Under the pieces are notes generated by a model. That model did not search any database. It was not told where the DNA came from and saw only the letters and a list, made by a program, of their open reading frames with translations. Of a stretch of 64,000 bases of DNA, positions 33,726 through 42,533 are shown piece by piece (the stretch's first letter is position 1; every line of letters starts with the position of its first letter). The translations under genes were made by a program, and so were the position numbers. The stretch covers positions 806,001-870,000 of the forward strand of contig NZ_CP061295.1 of NCBI RefSeq assembly GCF_018687535.1, in the 5' to 3' direction. The stretch is from Polynucleobacter sp. MWH-S4W17. Lineage in GTDB: Bacteria; Pseudomonadota; Gammaproteobacteria; Burkholderiales; Burkholderiaceae.

Positions 33726-33776
33726 CAAAGACCTCTAAGCCGTTAAAATAACGGTCTTTGCCCCCAAATTCGGGGG
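33726..33776 (+). promoter_or_regulatory. Tandem hairpins in the leader of the ABC-F gene
   Basis: CAAAGACC (33726-33733) can pair with GGTCTTTG (33753-33760), competing with CCGTT/AACGG (33740-33754). CCCCC (33761-33765) pairs with GGGGG (33772-33776) just after. The gene starts at 33816. Mutually exclusive stems before an ABC-F gene could be a transcript-level control element; TTAAAATAA within it may also be a -10 box. Confidence 0.35.
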
Positions 33777-33815
33777 TAACTATCCAATTGAATTTCAGAA
33801 AGCTAGAAAACATCC

Positions 33816-35423
33816 GTGCTGTCAGCATCTAATATCACTATGCAGTTTGGGGCAAAGCCTCTATTTGAAAACATTTCCGTGAAGTTTGGCGGCGGCAATC
33901 GTTATGGTCTGATTGGCGCAAACGGTTGCGGTAAATCCACCTTCATGAAAATTTTAGGTGGCGAGCTTGAGCCAACTAGCGGCAATGTGAGCTTGGATCC
34001 TGGCATTCGTTTAGGTAAGTTGCGTCAAGATCAATTTGCCTATGAAGATGTGCGCGTACTCGATGTTGTGATGATGGGTCACGAAGAGATGTGGAAGGCC
34101 GCTGCTGAACGTGATGCGATCTACGCTAACCCAGATGCGACTGATGAAGATTACATGAAGGCTGCTGAGCTTGAGGGTAAGTATGCTGAATACGGTGGCT
34201 ATACCGCGGAAGCAAAAGCCGGTGAGTTGTTGCTAGGTATTGGCATTCCTATTGACCAACACAATGGTCCGATGAGCAGCGTTGCTCCAGGTTGGAAGCT
34301 GCGTGTATTGCTAGCGCAAGCATTGTTCTCCGATCCAGATGTATTGCTGCTCGATGAGCCAACGAATAACTTGGATATTCACTCCATTCATTGGCTTGAA
34401 GACATCCTCAATCAAATTAAGAGCACCATCGTCATCATCTCCCATGACCGTCACTTCCTCAATGAAGTCTGTACGCATATGGCCGATATGGACTATGGCA
34501 CTTTAAAAGTCTACCCAGGTAATTACGACTCTTACATGCTGGCTTCTGTACAGGCAAGAACACAGCAGCTCAGTAATAACGTAAAAGCTAAAGAGAAAAT
34601 TGCTGAATTAGCAGCTTTCGTGGCTCGCTTTTCTGCAAACGCATCTAAAGCTCGTCAAGCGACGTCACGTCAGAGGCAGCTGGAGAAGATTGAAATTGTT
34701 GAAGTAAAACCTTCATCACGTCAGAACCCATTTATTCGTTTTGATACTGAGAAAAAATTACACAATATGGCGGTTGAGTGCAACGCACTTACTAAAGCTT
34801 ATGACCGCGTTATCTTCAAAAATTTCAAATTAGGTGTTCGTGCCGGTGAAAAGATTGCAATCATCGGTCAAAACGGCGCCGGTAAGACAACACTTCTCAA
34901 AACGATCTTGAGTAAGCGCTTTGAAGGTATTGCCGCTGATAGCGGTGATGTGAAGTGGGCTGAGAACGCTAACGTTGGTGTGATGCCTCAAGACAATACC
35001 GAGATGTTCGCTAAAGACGAATTGCTCATGGACTGGATGAATTGGTGGCGTAATACTGGTGACGATGACCAAGTGATTCGTGGCACATTAGGTCGTTTAT
35101 TGTTCTCTGGTGATGATATTGGCAAGTCTGTCAAAGTTCTATCTGGTGGTGAAAAGGGTCGTATGATTTGGGGCAAGCTCATGCTCCAAAAATATAACGT
35201 CCTGGCAATGGATGAACCAACCAACCACATGGATATGGAATCCATTGAGAGTTTACAAATTGCTCTTGAGAAATACGATGGCACTTTAATTTTCGTATCC
35301 CATGACCGCGAGTTTGTTTCCGCATTGGCTAATCGCATCTTAGAAGTAAAGATGGATGGTACGGTGGTGGATTACTCTGGAACTTATGAGGAATATTTGC
35401 GTAGCCAGGAATTAGCCGGCTGA
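33816..35423 (+). CDS. ybiT: ABC-F ATPase, YbiT-like
   Basis: A 535-residue cytosolic protein with two ABC domains (Walker [11 protein letters not shown] and [11 protein letters not shown]; Walker [14 protein letters not shown] and [13 protein letters not shown]) joined by a charged linker, and no membrane segments. ABC-F proteins act on the ribosome. The divergent signature [15 protein letters not shown] in the first domain and overall length match YbiT rather than EttA or Uup. The start is a GTG at 33816 ([12 protein letters not shown]). A convergent terminator follows. Confidence 0.9.
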   Translation: MLSASNITMQFGAKPLFENISVKFGGGNRYGLIGANGCGKSTFMKILGGELEPTSGNVSLDPGIRLGKLRQDQFAYEDVRVLDVVMMGHEEMWKAAAERDAIYANPDATDEDYMKAAELEGKYAEYGGYTAEAKAGELLLGIGIPIDQHNGPMSSVAPGWKLRVLLAQALFSDPDVLLLDEPTNNLDIHSIHWLEDILNQIKSTIVIISHDRHFLNEVCTHMADMDYGTLKVYPGNYDSYMLASVQARTQQLSNNVKAKEKIAELAAFVARFSANASKARQATSRQRQLEKIEIVEVKPSSRQNPFIRFDTEKKLHNMAVECNALTKAYDRVIFKNFKLGVRAGEKIAIIGQNGAGKTTLLKTILSKRFEGIAADSGDVKWAENANVGVMPQDNTEMFAKDELLMDWMNWWRNTGDDDQVIRGTLGRLLFSGDDIGKSVKVLSGGEKGRMIWGKLMLQKYNVLAMDEPTNHMDMESIESLQIALEKYDGTLIFVSHDREFVSALANRILEVKMDGTVVDYSGTYEEYLRSQELAG

Positions 35424-35451
35424 TAAAGCTAAAACAATAAGTTATTTATAA

Positions 35452-35480
35452 AAAATAAGCCCGTTAACTGGGCTTATTTT
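35452..35480. terminator. Bidirectional terminator between ybiT and the DUF1289 gene
   Basis: AAAATAAGCCC (35452-35462) pairs with GGGCTTATTTT (35470-35480): 11-bp stem, loop GTTAACT, with A/T flanks giving U-runs in both directions. The stop codon of the - strand gene (35464-35466) lies inside the loop, so both genes share this element. Confidence 0.8.
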
Positions 35481-35727
35481 CTTTGGCTTGTCGTTGAAAG
35501 CGCGTCGCGGTACCTTCTGCTCGAATACGTTTCCACACTGATTCTTTTTCTGCTTGAGAAAAGAATACCCAATTACTTACTTCACCTAAGGTGCGACCAC
35601 AACCTTGGCAGATTTCATCGTACAGTGTCGTGCAAACACCAATGCAAGGCGAGTCAGAGTCTGCATCCCCAGTGGATAGGGAATGGGAGCCATCTTGCAC
35701 AATAGATTTGGTGTCTTCAGGATTCAT
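35464..35727 (-). CDS. DUF1289 domain protein
   Basis: An 87-residue protein with the DUF1289 cysteine pattern SPCIGVCTTLYDEICQGCGRTLGEVSNW: four cysteines in CxxxC-x8-CxxC spacing, probably binding a metal or Fe-S cluster. Function is not established. Its start overlaps the stop of the upstream acetyltransferase gene by 4 bases (35724-35727), so they are translated together. Confidence 0.88.
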   Translation of the reverse strand: MNPEDTKSIVQDGSHSLSTGDADSDSPCIGVCTTLYDEICQGCGRTLGEVSNWVFFSQAEKESVWKRIRAEGTATRFQRQAKENKPS

Positions 35728-36896
35728 GGCTGTACTTTAGACGATTTCAAAGGACTGTGCTCGGCCAGCTCATCCACATAAGCTCCGATCCCTTGGTGTT
35801 CACGATCTAGGAAGTGTTGCACAGCTTTGGCAAACTGAGGATCCGCAATGAAATGGGCGGATTGAATGGTAGTTGGCAAGAAGCCGCGCGCCATCTTGTG
35901 TTCGCCTTGTGCGCCACCTTCAAAGGTATGAATCTCATTGGAGATGCAATATTCAATCGCCTGGTAGTAAGCAGTTTCAAAGTGCAAGCAGGGCACATGC
36001 TCAATAGCACCCCAATACCTACCATAAGCCTTAGAGCTTATGGGGTCAACAATCAGTAAGGACGCAGCGATTGGATAGCCGTTACTTTCTGCAATGATAA
36101 GGTGTAAGTTTTCAGGCATGCGCTGCGCACATAACTTCAAGAATGCCTCATTAAGATAGGGGCTAGATCCATGCTCCAAGTAAGTGTTTGCGTAACAGCG
36201 ATAAAAGAATTCCCAATCAGCATCGGTTGAAGATATTCCTGGAACATGTCTAAAAGTAATCTGCTCTCGTGCTATCTGTTCTCGTTCGCGTCGAATATTC
36301 TTGCGGCGCTTCATGGTGAGGACCGCTAAAAATTGTTCGAAATTCTCAAAGCCTTGGTTATGCCAATGAAATTGCACCGAGTCTCGCAACATGAAGCCGT
36401 GGTCTTTTAGACCCTTTGCTTCTATTGCATCGGGAAATAAAACATGTGCTGAAGATAGATTATTTTGTAGAACTAAAGTCTTCAATCCTGCAATTAATTG
36501 TCGCCGTACTAAATCAGCATCTACATTGCTGGCGCTCAAAATCCTTGAGCCTTGAACTGGTGTAAACGGAATGGCGCAAAGCGCTTTCGGAAAATACTGC
36601 ATACCTTGTTGCTCATAGGCCTGCGCCCAAGACCAGTCAAAAACAAATTCTCCGTAGGAGTGTTGCTTCAAATATAGGGGCATTGCACCAATCAGTTTTT
36701 GATCATCCCTTAAAACGAGGTGAGCCACTTGCCACCCAGTATTGCCTCCAACACAGCCAGTTTCCTCTAGCGCGCTGAGAAACTCATGGCAAAGAAAGGG
36801 CCCTGCATCAGCAGGAAGTAGAGCATTCCACTCCCCAGGAGGGATATCACTGAGGCTATCTACTATTTCTAATCGAAATGAATCGGGCTCTGCCAC
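35724..36896 (-). CDS. GNAT-fold / FemAB-like acyltransferase (PF04339 family)
   Basis: A 390-residue cytosolic protein resembling the proteins once called peptidogalycan biosynthesis proteins, with a double GNAT or FemAB-like fold. Landmarks are PGEWNALLPADAGPFLCHEFLSALEETG near the N-terminus (read in two parts), KRRKNIRREREQI in the middle, and CLHFETAYYQAIEYCI and GAQGEHKMARGFLPT near the C-terminus. The substrate is unknown; an aminoacyl or acetyl transfer is inferred from fold only. It precedes the DUF1289 gene and follows gloA by 2 bases. Confidence 0.83.
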   Translation of the reverse strand: MAEPDSFRLEIVDSLSDIPPGEWNALLPADAGPFLCHEFLSALEETGCVGGNTGWQVAHLVLRDDQKLIGAMPLYLKQHSYGEFVFDWSWAQAYEQQGMQYFPKALCAIPFTPVQGSRILSASNVDADLVRRQLIAGLKTLVLQNNLSSAHVLFPDAIEAKGLKDHGFMLRDSVQFHWHNQGFENFEQFLAVLTMKRRKNIRREREQIAREQITFRHVPGISSTDADWEFFYRCYANTYLEHGSSPYLNEAFLKLCAQRMPENLHLIIAESNGYPIAASLLIVDPISSKAYGRYWGAIEHVPCLHFETAYYQAIEYCISNEIHTFEGGAQGEHKMARGFLPTTIQSAHFIADPQFAKAVQHFLDREHQGIGAYVDELAEHSPLKSSKVQP

Positions 36897-36898
36897 GA

Positions 36899-37285
36899 TT
36901 AACGCTGAATGAGCTCTATTTTGTAACCATCGGGATCGGTAACAAATGCAATGATGGTCTCACCTCCAGCTACTGGACCAGCCTCACGAGTGACATTACC
37001 CCCGGCCGCCTTGATAGCGGTACAAGCAGCATAGGCATCCTGAACCTCAATTGCAATGTGTCCATAGGCTGTGCCTAGGTCATAGGATTGAACACCATGG
37101 TTGTAGGTAAGCTCAATCTCCGATTGACCATCGCCATTCCCCTTGCCATAACCAACAAAGGCAAGCGAGTACTTTTGCTCAGGACGCTCAGTTGTGCGCA
37201 GTAAATTCATACCCAAAACTTTGGTGTAGAAATCAATAGAGCGATTCAAGTCGCCGACGCGAAGCATGGTGTGTAGGATCATCAT
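36899..37285 (-). CDS. gloA: Lactoylglutathione lyase (glyoxalase I)
   Basis: A 128-residue enzyme turning the methylglyoxal-glutathione adduct into S-lactoylglutathione. [25 protein letters not shown] starts after a leading Met and carries the first metal histidine. GHIAIEV and [15 protein letters not shown] supply the other ligands, including the Glu. Length fits the short, nickel-type bacterial GloA. It is 2 bases upstream of the acyltransferase gene. Confidence 0.96.
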   Translation of the reverse strand: MMILHTMLRVGDLNRSIDFYTKVLGMNLLRTTERPEQKYSLAFVGYGKGNGDGQSEIELTYNHGVQSYDLGTAYGHIAIEVQDAYAACTAIKAAGGNVTREAGPVAGGETIIAFVTDPDGYKIELIQR

Positions 37286-37327
37286 GGGGTAAATATAACG
37301 CTATTTATTTATTCGTGTTGAGGTGAA

Positions 37328-37352
37328 AAACCCCGGTATGGAGCCGGGGTTT
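37328..37352 (-). terminator. Terminator of the ETF-ubiquinone oxidoreductase gene
   Basis: AAACCCCGG (37328-37336) and CCGGGGTTT (37344-37352) form a 9-bp GC-rich stem. Read on the - strand it is followed by TTTTT, the layout of an intrinsic terminator, 17 bases beyond the gene's stop. It separates that gene from gloA. Confidence 0.85.
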
Positions 37353-37368
37353 CTTGTACTACATTGCT

Positions 37369-39039
37369 TTACATGGATGCGTAGTTCGGTCCGCCGCCAC
37401 CTTCAGGCGTAACCCAGACGATATTTTGAGTGGGATCTTTAATGTCGCAAGTTTTGCAATGCACGCAGTTTTGCGAATTTATTTGCAAGCGCGTCTTACC
37501 ATCGGTTTCTACAAACTCATATACGCCAGCAGGGCAGTAGCGTTGCTCAGGGCCCGCATAGGTTTTGAGATTGATATCTACTGGTACAGAATCATTTTTT
37601 AGGGTTAAGTGAATCGGTTGATTCTCAGCGTGATTGGTATTAGAGATAAACACAGAAGATAGGCGATCAAAAGTAATCTTGCCATCTGGCTTAGGGTAGT
37701 CAATCGGCTTGTGTTGCGCTGCAGGCTCCAAACATTCATGGTCTGCATGTTTTAAATGCACGGTCCATGGCATGTTGCCACCCAAAAGCTTTTGCTCTAA
37801 TCCCACCATCAGCGTGCCAACATAAAGTCCTTTTGACATCCATGGCTTGAAGTTGCGCGCTTGATTGAGTTCGGTATGCAGCCAACTATTTTGGAATGCA
37901 GTTGGGTACGCAGACAAAACATCCTCAGAGCGGTTCTCATTGATAGCAGCAACTGCTGCTTCAGCAGCAAGCATGCCAGTCTTAATTGCTGCATGACTTC
38001 CCTTGATGCGAGATGCATTGAGGAAGCCAGCATCACAACCAATGAGAGCACCACCAGGAAATACAGTCTTAGGAAGGCTATTTAAACCACCAGCAGTCAG
38101 TGCGCGTGCGCCATAAGAAATGCGTTTACCGCCTTCAAAAGTTTCACGAATCTTTGGATGTAATTTATAGCGTTGGAATTCTTCAAATGGCGAGAGGTAG
38201 GGGTTCTTATAAGACAGGCCAACTACCAGGCCAACAGCAACCTTGTTATCGGCTAAGTGATAGAGAAATGAGCCACCATAGGTATCGCTCTCTAAAGGCC
38301 AGCCTGCGGTGTGCACTACTAGTCCAGGCTTGCTCTTAGAAGACTCAACCTCCCATAGCTCTTTAATGCCGATGCCATAGCTTTGTGGATCAGCATCTTT
38401 ATCTAGCGCAAACTTAGCAATCAGTTGCTTACCAAGATGACCGCGCGCGCCTTCAGCAAAGAGAGTGTACTTGCCACGTAATTCCATACCAAGTTGGAAT
38501 TGATCCGTTGGATTGCCTTCTTTGTCTAAACCCATTGATCCGGTGATGACGCCATGGACTGAGCCTTGCTTGTTGTAGAGAATTTCTGCTGCTGGAAAGC
38601 CGGGGAAAATTTCAACACCAAGATTCTCGGCTTGTTGCCCTAGCCAACGAGTGACGTTTGCAAGGCTGACAATATAGTTGCCTTCATTCTTAAAGCAGTG
38701 CGGCAACATCCAGTTTGGAACTTGGTATGAGTTATCGCTGGTTAAGAATAGAAATTGATCTTGCGTGACGGGTGTATCGAGCGGTGCTCCGAGCTCTTTC
38801 CAGTCGGGGAATAATTCAGTCAGTGCCCTGGGGTCCATGACGGCGCCAGAAAGAATGTGAGCTCCAATTTCAGAACCCTTCTCTAGGACGCAAACGCTAA
38901 TTTCTTTTCCGGAGGCGCCGGCCAATTGCTTGGCTTTAATAGCGGCCGACAAACCTGCAGGACCACCCCCAACAATGACTAAGTCATAGTCCATGGAATC
39001 TCTGGGTCCAAATTGCTCAACTAGCTCTGCAGCATTCAT
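37369..39039 (-). CDS. Electron transfer flavoprotein-ubiquinone oxidoreductase
   Basis: A 556-residue membrane-associated flavoprotein passing electrons from reduced ETF to ubiquinone. FAD motif VIVGGGPAGLSAAIKAKQLA near residue 22; quinone/FAD region in the middle (GCDAGFLNASRIKGSHAAIKTG, read in parts); C-terminal 4Fe-4S ferredoxin-like domain with CPAGVYEF and CVHCKTCDIKDPTQNI. It links the acyl-CoA dehydrogenase GcdH encoded nearby to the respiratory chain. etfA and etfB are not in this window. Confidence 0.95.
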   Translation of the reverse strand: MNAAELVEQFGPRDSMDYDLVIVGGGPAGLSAAIKAKQLAGASGKEISVCVLEKGSEIGAHILSGAVMDPRALTELFPDWKELGAPLDTPVTQDQFLFLTSDNSYQVPNWMLPHCFKNEGNYIVSLANVTRWLGQQAENLGVEIFPGFPAAEILYNKQGSVHGVITGSMGLDKEGNPTDQFQLGMELRGKYTLFAEGARGHLGKQLIAKFALDKDADPQSYGIGIKELWEVESSKSKPGLVVHTAGWPLESDTYGGSFLYHLADNKVAVGLVVGLSYKNPYLSPFEEFQRYKLHPKIRETFEGGKRISYGARALTAGGLNSLPKTVFPGGALIGCDAGFLNASRIKGSHAAIKTGMLAAEAAVAAINENRSEDVLSAYPTAFQNSWLHTELNQARNFKPWMSKGLYVGTLMVGLEQKLLGGNMPWTVHLKHADHECLEPAAQHKPIDYPKPDGKITFDRLSSVFISNTNHAENQPIHLTLKNDSVPVDINLKTYAGPEQRYCPAGVYEFVETDGKTRLQINSQNCVHCKTCDIKDPTQNIVWVTPEGGGGPNYASM

Positions 39040-39196
39040 ACAATTTCTCCGAAATTTCTCAAAATAGGGAATTTAAGCCCTAATAGTTTAGTTCTAACTG
39101 TCAAAAACCACCTTGGTGCCAAGACGGCCTCAATCACTGGGTCTGAAGCGTTATGATTGCTTTTTTACCCATTTTGGCAATATTAGGACAAAAGTA

Positions 39197-39898
39197 ATGA
39201 ATAAAACTTACCCATCGGCAGTAGATGCCTTGCGGGATATCTTAAAAGACGGACAAAAATTGGCTGTTGGCGGCTTTGGTCTTTGTGGCATTCCTGAAGC
39301 TTTGATCCAAGCGGTTAAGGATCTGGGCGCTCAGAACCTCACTGCAATTGCTAACAATGCTGGTGTAGATGGTTTTGGCTTAGGTTTATTGCTCAATTCA
39401 CGCCAAGTGAAAAAAATGGTTGCCTCATATGTGGGTGAGAACAAAGAATTTGAACGTCAATATTTAGCTGGTGAATTGGAGTTGGAATTTACACCTCAAG
39501 GAACTTTGGCTGAAAAATTGCGTGCTGGTGGTTGTGGTATTCCGGCTTTTTATACTAAAACTGGCGTTGGTACTTTGGTTGCCGAAGGTAAAGAAGAAAA
39601 AGAATTCGATGGCGAGAAGTACATCATGGAGCGTTCAATCGTTTCAGATATCTCTTTAGTAAAAGCATGGAAGGCAGATAAGTCCGGCAACTTAGTCTAT
39701 CGCTACACTGCGCGTAACTTCAATCCAGTCGTTGCTATGGCTGGCAAGATTACCGTTGCGGAAGTTGAGGAGATTGTTGAGAACGGCAAACTCCATCCCG
39801 ATGAGATTCATACGCCTGGTATCTATGTTCACCGTTTGGTGCTACATAAAACACCAGAAAAGCGCATTGAGCAGCGCACCATGACTGCAAAAGCTTAA
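39197..39898 (+). CDS. scoA: 3-oxoacid CoA-transferase subunit A
   Basis: A 233-residue subunit moving CoA from succinyl-CoA to acetoacetate or another 3-oxoacid. [16 protein letters not shown] near the start is the CoA-binding glycine loop of subunit A, with [11 protein letters not shown] after it. The ATG at 39197 after AGGACAAAAG is chosen over an upstream in-frame start at 39113 that adds non-homologous residues. It is partnered with the B subunit 47 bases downstream. Confidence 0.93.
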   Translation: MNKTYPSAVDALRDILKDGQKLAVGGFGLCGIPEALIQAVKDLGAQNLTAIANNAGVDGFGLGLLLNSRQVKKMVASYVGENKEFERQYLAGELELEFTPQGTLAEKLRAGGCGIPAFYTKTGVGTLVAEGKEEKEFDGEKYIMERSIVSDISLVKAWKADKSGNLVYRYTARNFNPVVAMAGKITVAEVEEIVENGKLHPDEIHTPGIYVHRLVLHKTPEKRIEQRTMTAKA

Positions 39899-39945
39899 TT
39901 CCCAGCACAGTAAAGCAATAGAACAAAATACTTAGGAAGATCGAA

Positions 39946-40596
39946 ATGCCTTGGACTAGAGATGAAATGGCAGCACGCGCTGCTAAAGAATTAAAAGACG
40001 GTTACTACGTGAACTTGGGCATTGGTATGCCTACTTTGGTGGCAAACCATGTACCTAAAGATATGGAAGTATGGCTTCAGTCTGAAAATGGTTTGTTGGG
40101 TATCGGACCGTTTCCAACAGAAGAAACCATTGACGCCGACCTAATCAATGCTGGTAAGCAAACCATTACGACTTTGCCTGGCTCATCGATCTTTTCTTCC
40201 GCTGATTCATTCGGAATGATTCGTGGTGGAAAAATTAATATCGCGATCTTAGGTGCAATGCAGGTGAGCGAACATGGTGACTTGGCTAACTGGATGATTC
40301 CAGGAAAAATGGTCAAGGGCATGGGCGGTGCAATGGATTTGGTTGCCGGCGTAAAGCATGTGGTGGTATTGATGGAGCACGTTGCCAAGAAAAAAGATGG
40401 CACAGAAGAGCTCAAAATTTTGCCGAAGTGCACATTGCCCTTGACAGGTGTGGGCGTTATTAGCCAGATCATTACTGATCTTTGTGTGCTGGACATCACT
40501 CCCAAGGGTTTGAAGTTAACTGAATTAGCTCCAGGCGTGACCAAAGAAGAGGTTATTGCTAAAACAGGAGCCCCTGTTGATACAACAGGTTTCTAA
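39946..40596 (+). CDS. scoB: 3-oxoacid CoA-transferase subunit B
   Basis: A 216-residue subunit that carries the catalytic glutamate in [14 protein letters not shown], which forms the glutamyl-CoA thioester. Opening [26 protein letters not shown] is typical. A ribosome-binding site AGGA precedes the ATG. Succinyl-CoA is the likely donor, given the 2-oxoglutarate dehydrogenase operon elsewhere in the window; the acceptor is not decided by the sequence. Confidence 0.94.
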   Translation: MPWTRDEMAARAAKELKDGYYVNLGIGMPTLVANHVPKDMEVWLQSENGLLGIGPFPTEETIDADLINAGKQTITTLPGSSIFSSADSFGMIRGGKINIAILGAMQVSEHGDLANWMIPGKMVKGMGGAMDLVAGVKHVVVLMEHVAKKKDGTEELKILPKCTLPLTGVGVISQIITDLCVLDITPKGLKLTELAPGVTKEEVIAKTGAPVDTTGF

Positions 40597-40631
40597 TCAG
40601 CGACATCAATTAATGGAATAATGGGTTCACC

Positions 40632-42506
40632 ATGTCGGGTTCCCATCATTTCCATTCGAAGCCAGCTAAACCCCAGAATCAATCTGGGGCAGATCCTTCC
40701 CTGCATGCCCATAAGAAGGGAGATGCACGGCATACCCATAGTAAGCAAGCCTCCAATCAAAACCTATTGTTAATTGCCTTAGTGCTGACTTTAGGCTTTT
40801 CAGGGGTTGAGGGCGCCGCTGCTTATTTCGCTAATTCATTGGCGTTGATTTCTGATGCGGGTCACATGGTGACCGATGCTGCCGCTTTGGGTTTGGCGCT
40901 ACTTGCGCAGATTATTTCTCGTCGCCCACCATCTCCGAAGCATTCATTTGGTTTTGGGCGTGCTGAAGCTCTAGCGGCGTTTGTTAATAGTATTGCGATG
41001 CTAGCATTGGTTTTATGGATCGTCATCGAGGCGGTCAGTCGTTTTGCAAATCCCCATAAAGTAGATGGCTTGACTGTCACGGTTGTGGCCGCAATCGGCC
41101 TTCTCATGAACATCGTCGTGGCATGGGTTTTGTCCCGCGATAAGCAAAGCGTGAATACCCGTGCGGCACTGGTCCATGTCATGGGTGATCTGTTAGGTTC
41201 AGTTGCAGCATTGATTGCCGGCGTCGTGATTCAGCTTACCGGCTGGATGCCGATCGATGCCATTCTCTCCATTCTAGTATCGCTGCTCATTCTGAAGTCC
41301 ACTAGCTCGATTCTGCATGAGTCTTATCACTTCCTGATGGAGGGTGTACCTCTTCATATTGACTACTTACAAGTTGGTGCTGATTTAAAAAATATTCCAG
41401 GGGTACTCGCGGTGCATGATCTGCATGTGTGGGAGATGACCCCTAGCTTCCCAGCTTTGATTGGCCATATTGAAATCGCTGAGATACAGAAGTGGCCAGA
41501 AATTATGACCAGAATCAATACGATGCTCTTGAATAAGCACGGCATTGATCATGTGACCTTGCAGCCCGAAGAGGTTGGTGATGACCACGATCATCAGCAT
41601 GATCATGCAGACCATGAAATTCATAATGAAGCTCAAGCAGCAAATGTATTTCATGATGGAGATACTTTCTTTGTGGAATGCTCAAGCGGTGATGAAAAAC
41701 ACCGCATGGCTTATCACGCTTGGGGGAATCCTGGAAATAAAGTATTGCTTTGTGTTCACGGCCTAACAAGAAGGGGCAGCGACTTTAAGACTCTTGCACA
41801 GGCAATGTGCAAAGACCATTACGTAGTTTGTCCGGATGTAGTTGGTAGGGGTGAGTCTGATCGCTTAATTAATCCAATGTCATATGCCGTGCCACAGTAC
41901 GTTGCTGATATTGCTACGCTGGTAAAGAAGTTAGGTGTTACACAAGTAGATTGGCTGGGAACTTCCATGGGTGGCTTGATTGGCATGGTGTATGCCGCAA
42001 TGCCAAACTCACCCATACGGAGAATGATCATCAATGATGTGGGTCCCAAGATTGAGCCAGAGGCAATTAAACGCCTAGGCTCATACGTTGGTCAGCCATT
42101 TACTTTTTCAGATCGTTCTGAAGCGCTTCAACGCTTAAATGAAATTTGCGCCACTTTTGGCGAGCATACTTCAGAAGAGTGGGAAATTTATAACGGCCCC
42201 ATGTTAGTTCAGAAGAATGGTAAGTGGATCATGCACTACGACCCAGATATCTCAGTGCCGTTTGCATCAGTAAACCCCATCATGGCTAAAGCAGGTGAGA
42301 TGGCGATGTGGCATGCCTTTAAGCAAATTCATATTCCGATGTTGATCGTGCGAGGCGGTAACTCTGACTTGCTTTCCGCTGCTACTGTTGCCCAGATGTG
42401 TAAAGTCAATCCTTGTGCGCGCAGTATTGAAATTCCCAATGTGGGACATGCACCCGCGTTCGTGAAACCTGAGCAGATTGCTTTGGCAAAAGAATTCTTC
42501 AGTTAA
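40632..42506 (+). CDS. Fusion of a cation diffusion facilitator and an alpha/beta hydrolase
   Basis: A 624-residue protein in one uninterrupted frame. Residues 1-315 are a CzcD/ZitB-type metal efflux protein: His-rich N-terminus (HHFHSKP, HAHKKGDARHTH), six helices, and the metal sites SDAGHMVTDA and HVMGDLLGS in helices 2 and 5, then the cytosolic metallochaperone-like domain. A His/Asp linker (DDHDHQHDHADHEIH, about 316-330) leads into a complete alpha/beta hydrolase (about 338-624): oxyanion HGLTRRGSDF, nucleophile elbow GTSMGG, and catalytic His in NVGHAPAF. The hydrolase would be cytosolic. Both halves keep their key residues. I know of no common family with this architecture; a lost stop between two adjacent genes is the simplest origin. 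Confidence 0.9.
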   Translation: MSGSHHFHSKPAKPQNQSGADPSLHAHKKGDARHTHSKQASNQNLLLIALVLTLGFSGVEGAAAYFANSLALISDAGHMVTDAAALGLALLAQIISRRPPSPKHSFGFGRAEALAAFVNSIAMLALVLWIVIEAVSRFANPHKVDGLTVTVVAAIGLLMNIVVAWVLSRDKQSVNTRAALVHVMGDLLGSVAALIAGVVIQLTGWMPIDAILSILVSLLILKSTSSILHESYHFLMEGVPLHIDYLQVGADLKNIPGVLAVHDLHVWEMTPSFPALIGHIEIAEIQKWPEIMTRINTMLLNKHGIDHVTLQPEEVGDDHDHQHDHADHEIHNEAQAANVFHDGDTFFVECSSGDEKHRMAYHAWGNPGNKVLLCVHGLTRRGSDFKTLAQAMCKDHYVVCPDVVGRGESDRLINPMSYAVPQYVADIATLVKKLGVTQVDWLGTSMGGLIGMVYAAMPNSPIRRMIINDVGPKIEPEAIKRLGSYVGQPFTFSDRSEALQRLNEICATFGEHTSEEWEIYNGPMLVQKNGKWIMHYDPDISVPFASVNPIMAKAGEMAMWHAFKQIHIPMLIVRGGNSDLLSAATVAQMCKVNPCARSIEIPNVGHAPAFVKPEQIALAKEFFS

Positions 42507-42533
42507 TTCGTTCTTAATTACCCCTTATTGCCA

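Noticed and set aside
40077..40544. 155-residue - strand open frame inside scoB
   Set aside because: Shadow of a well-supported CoA-transferase gene; no recognisable domain.
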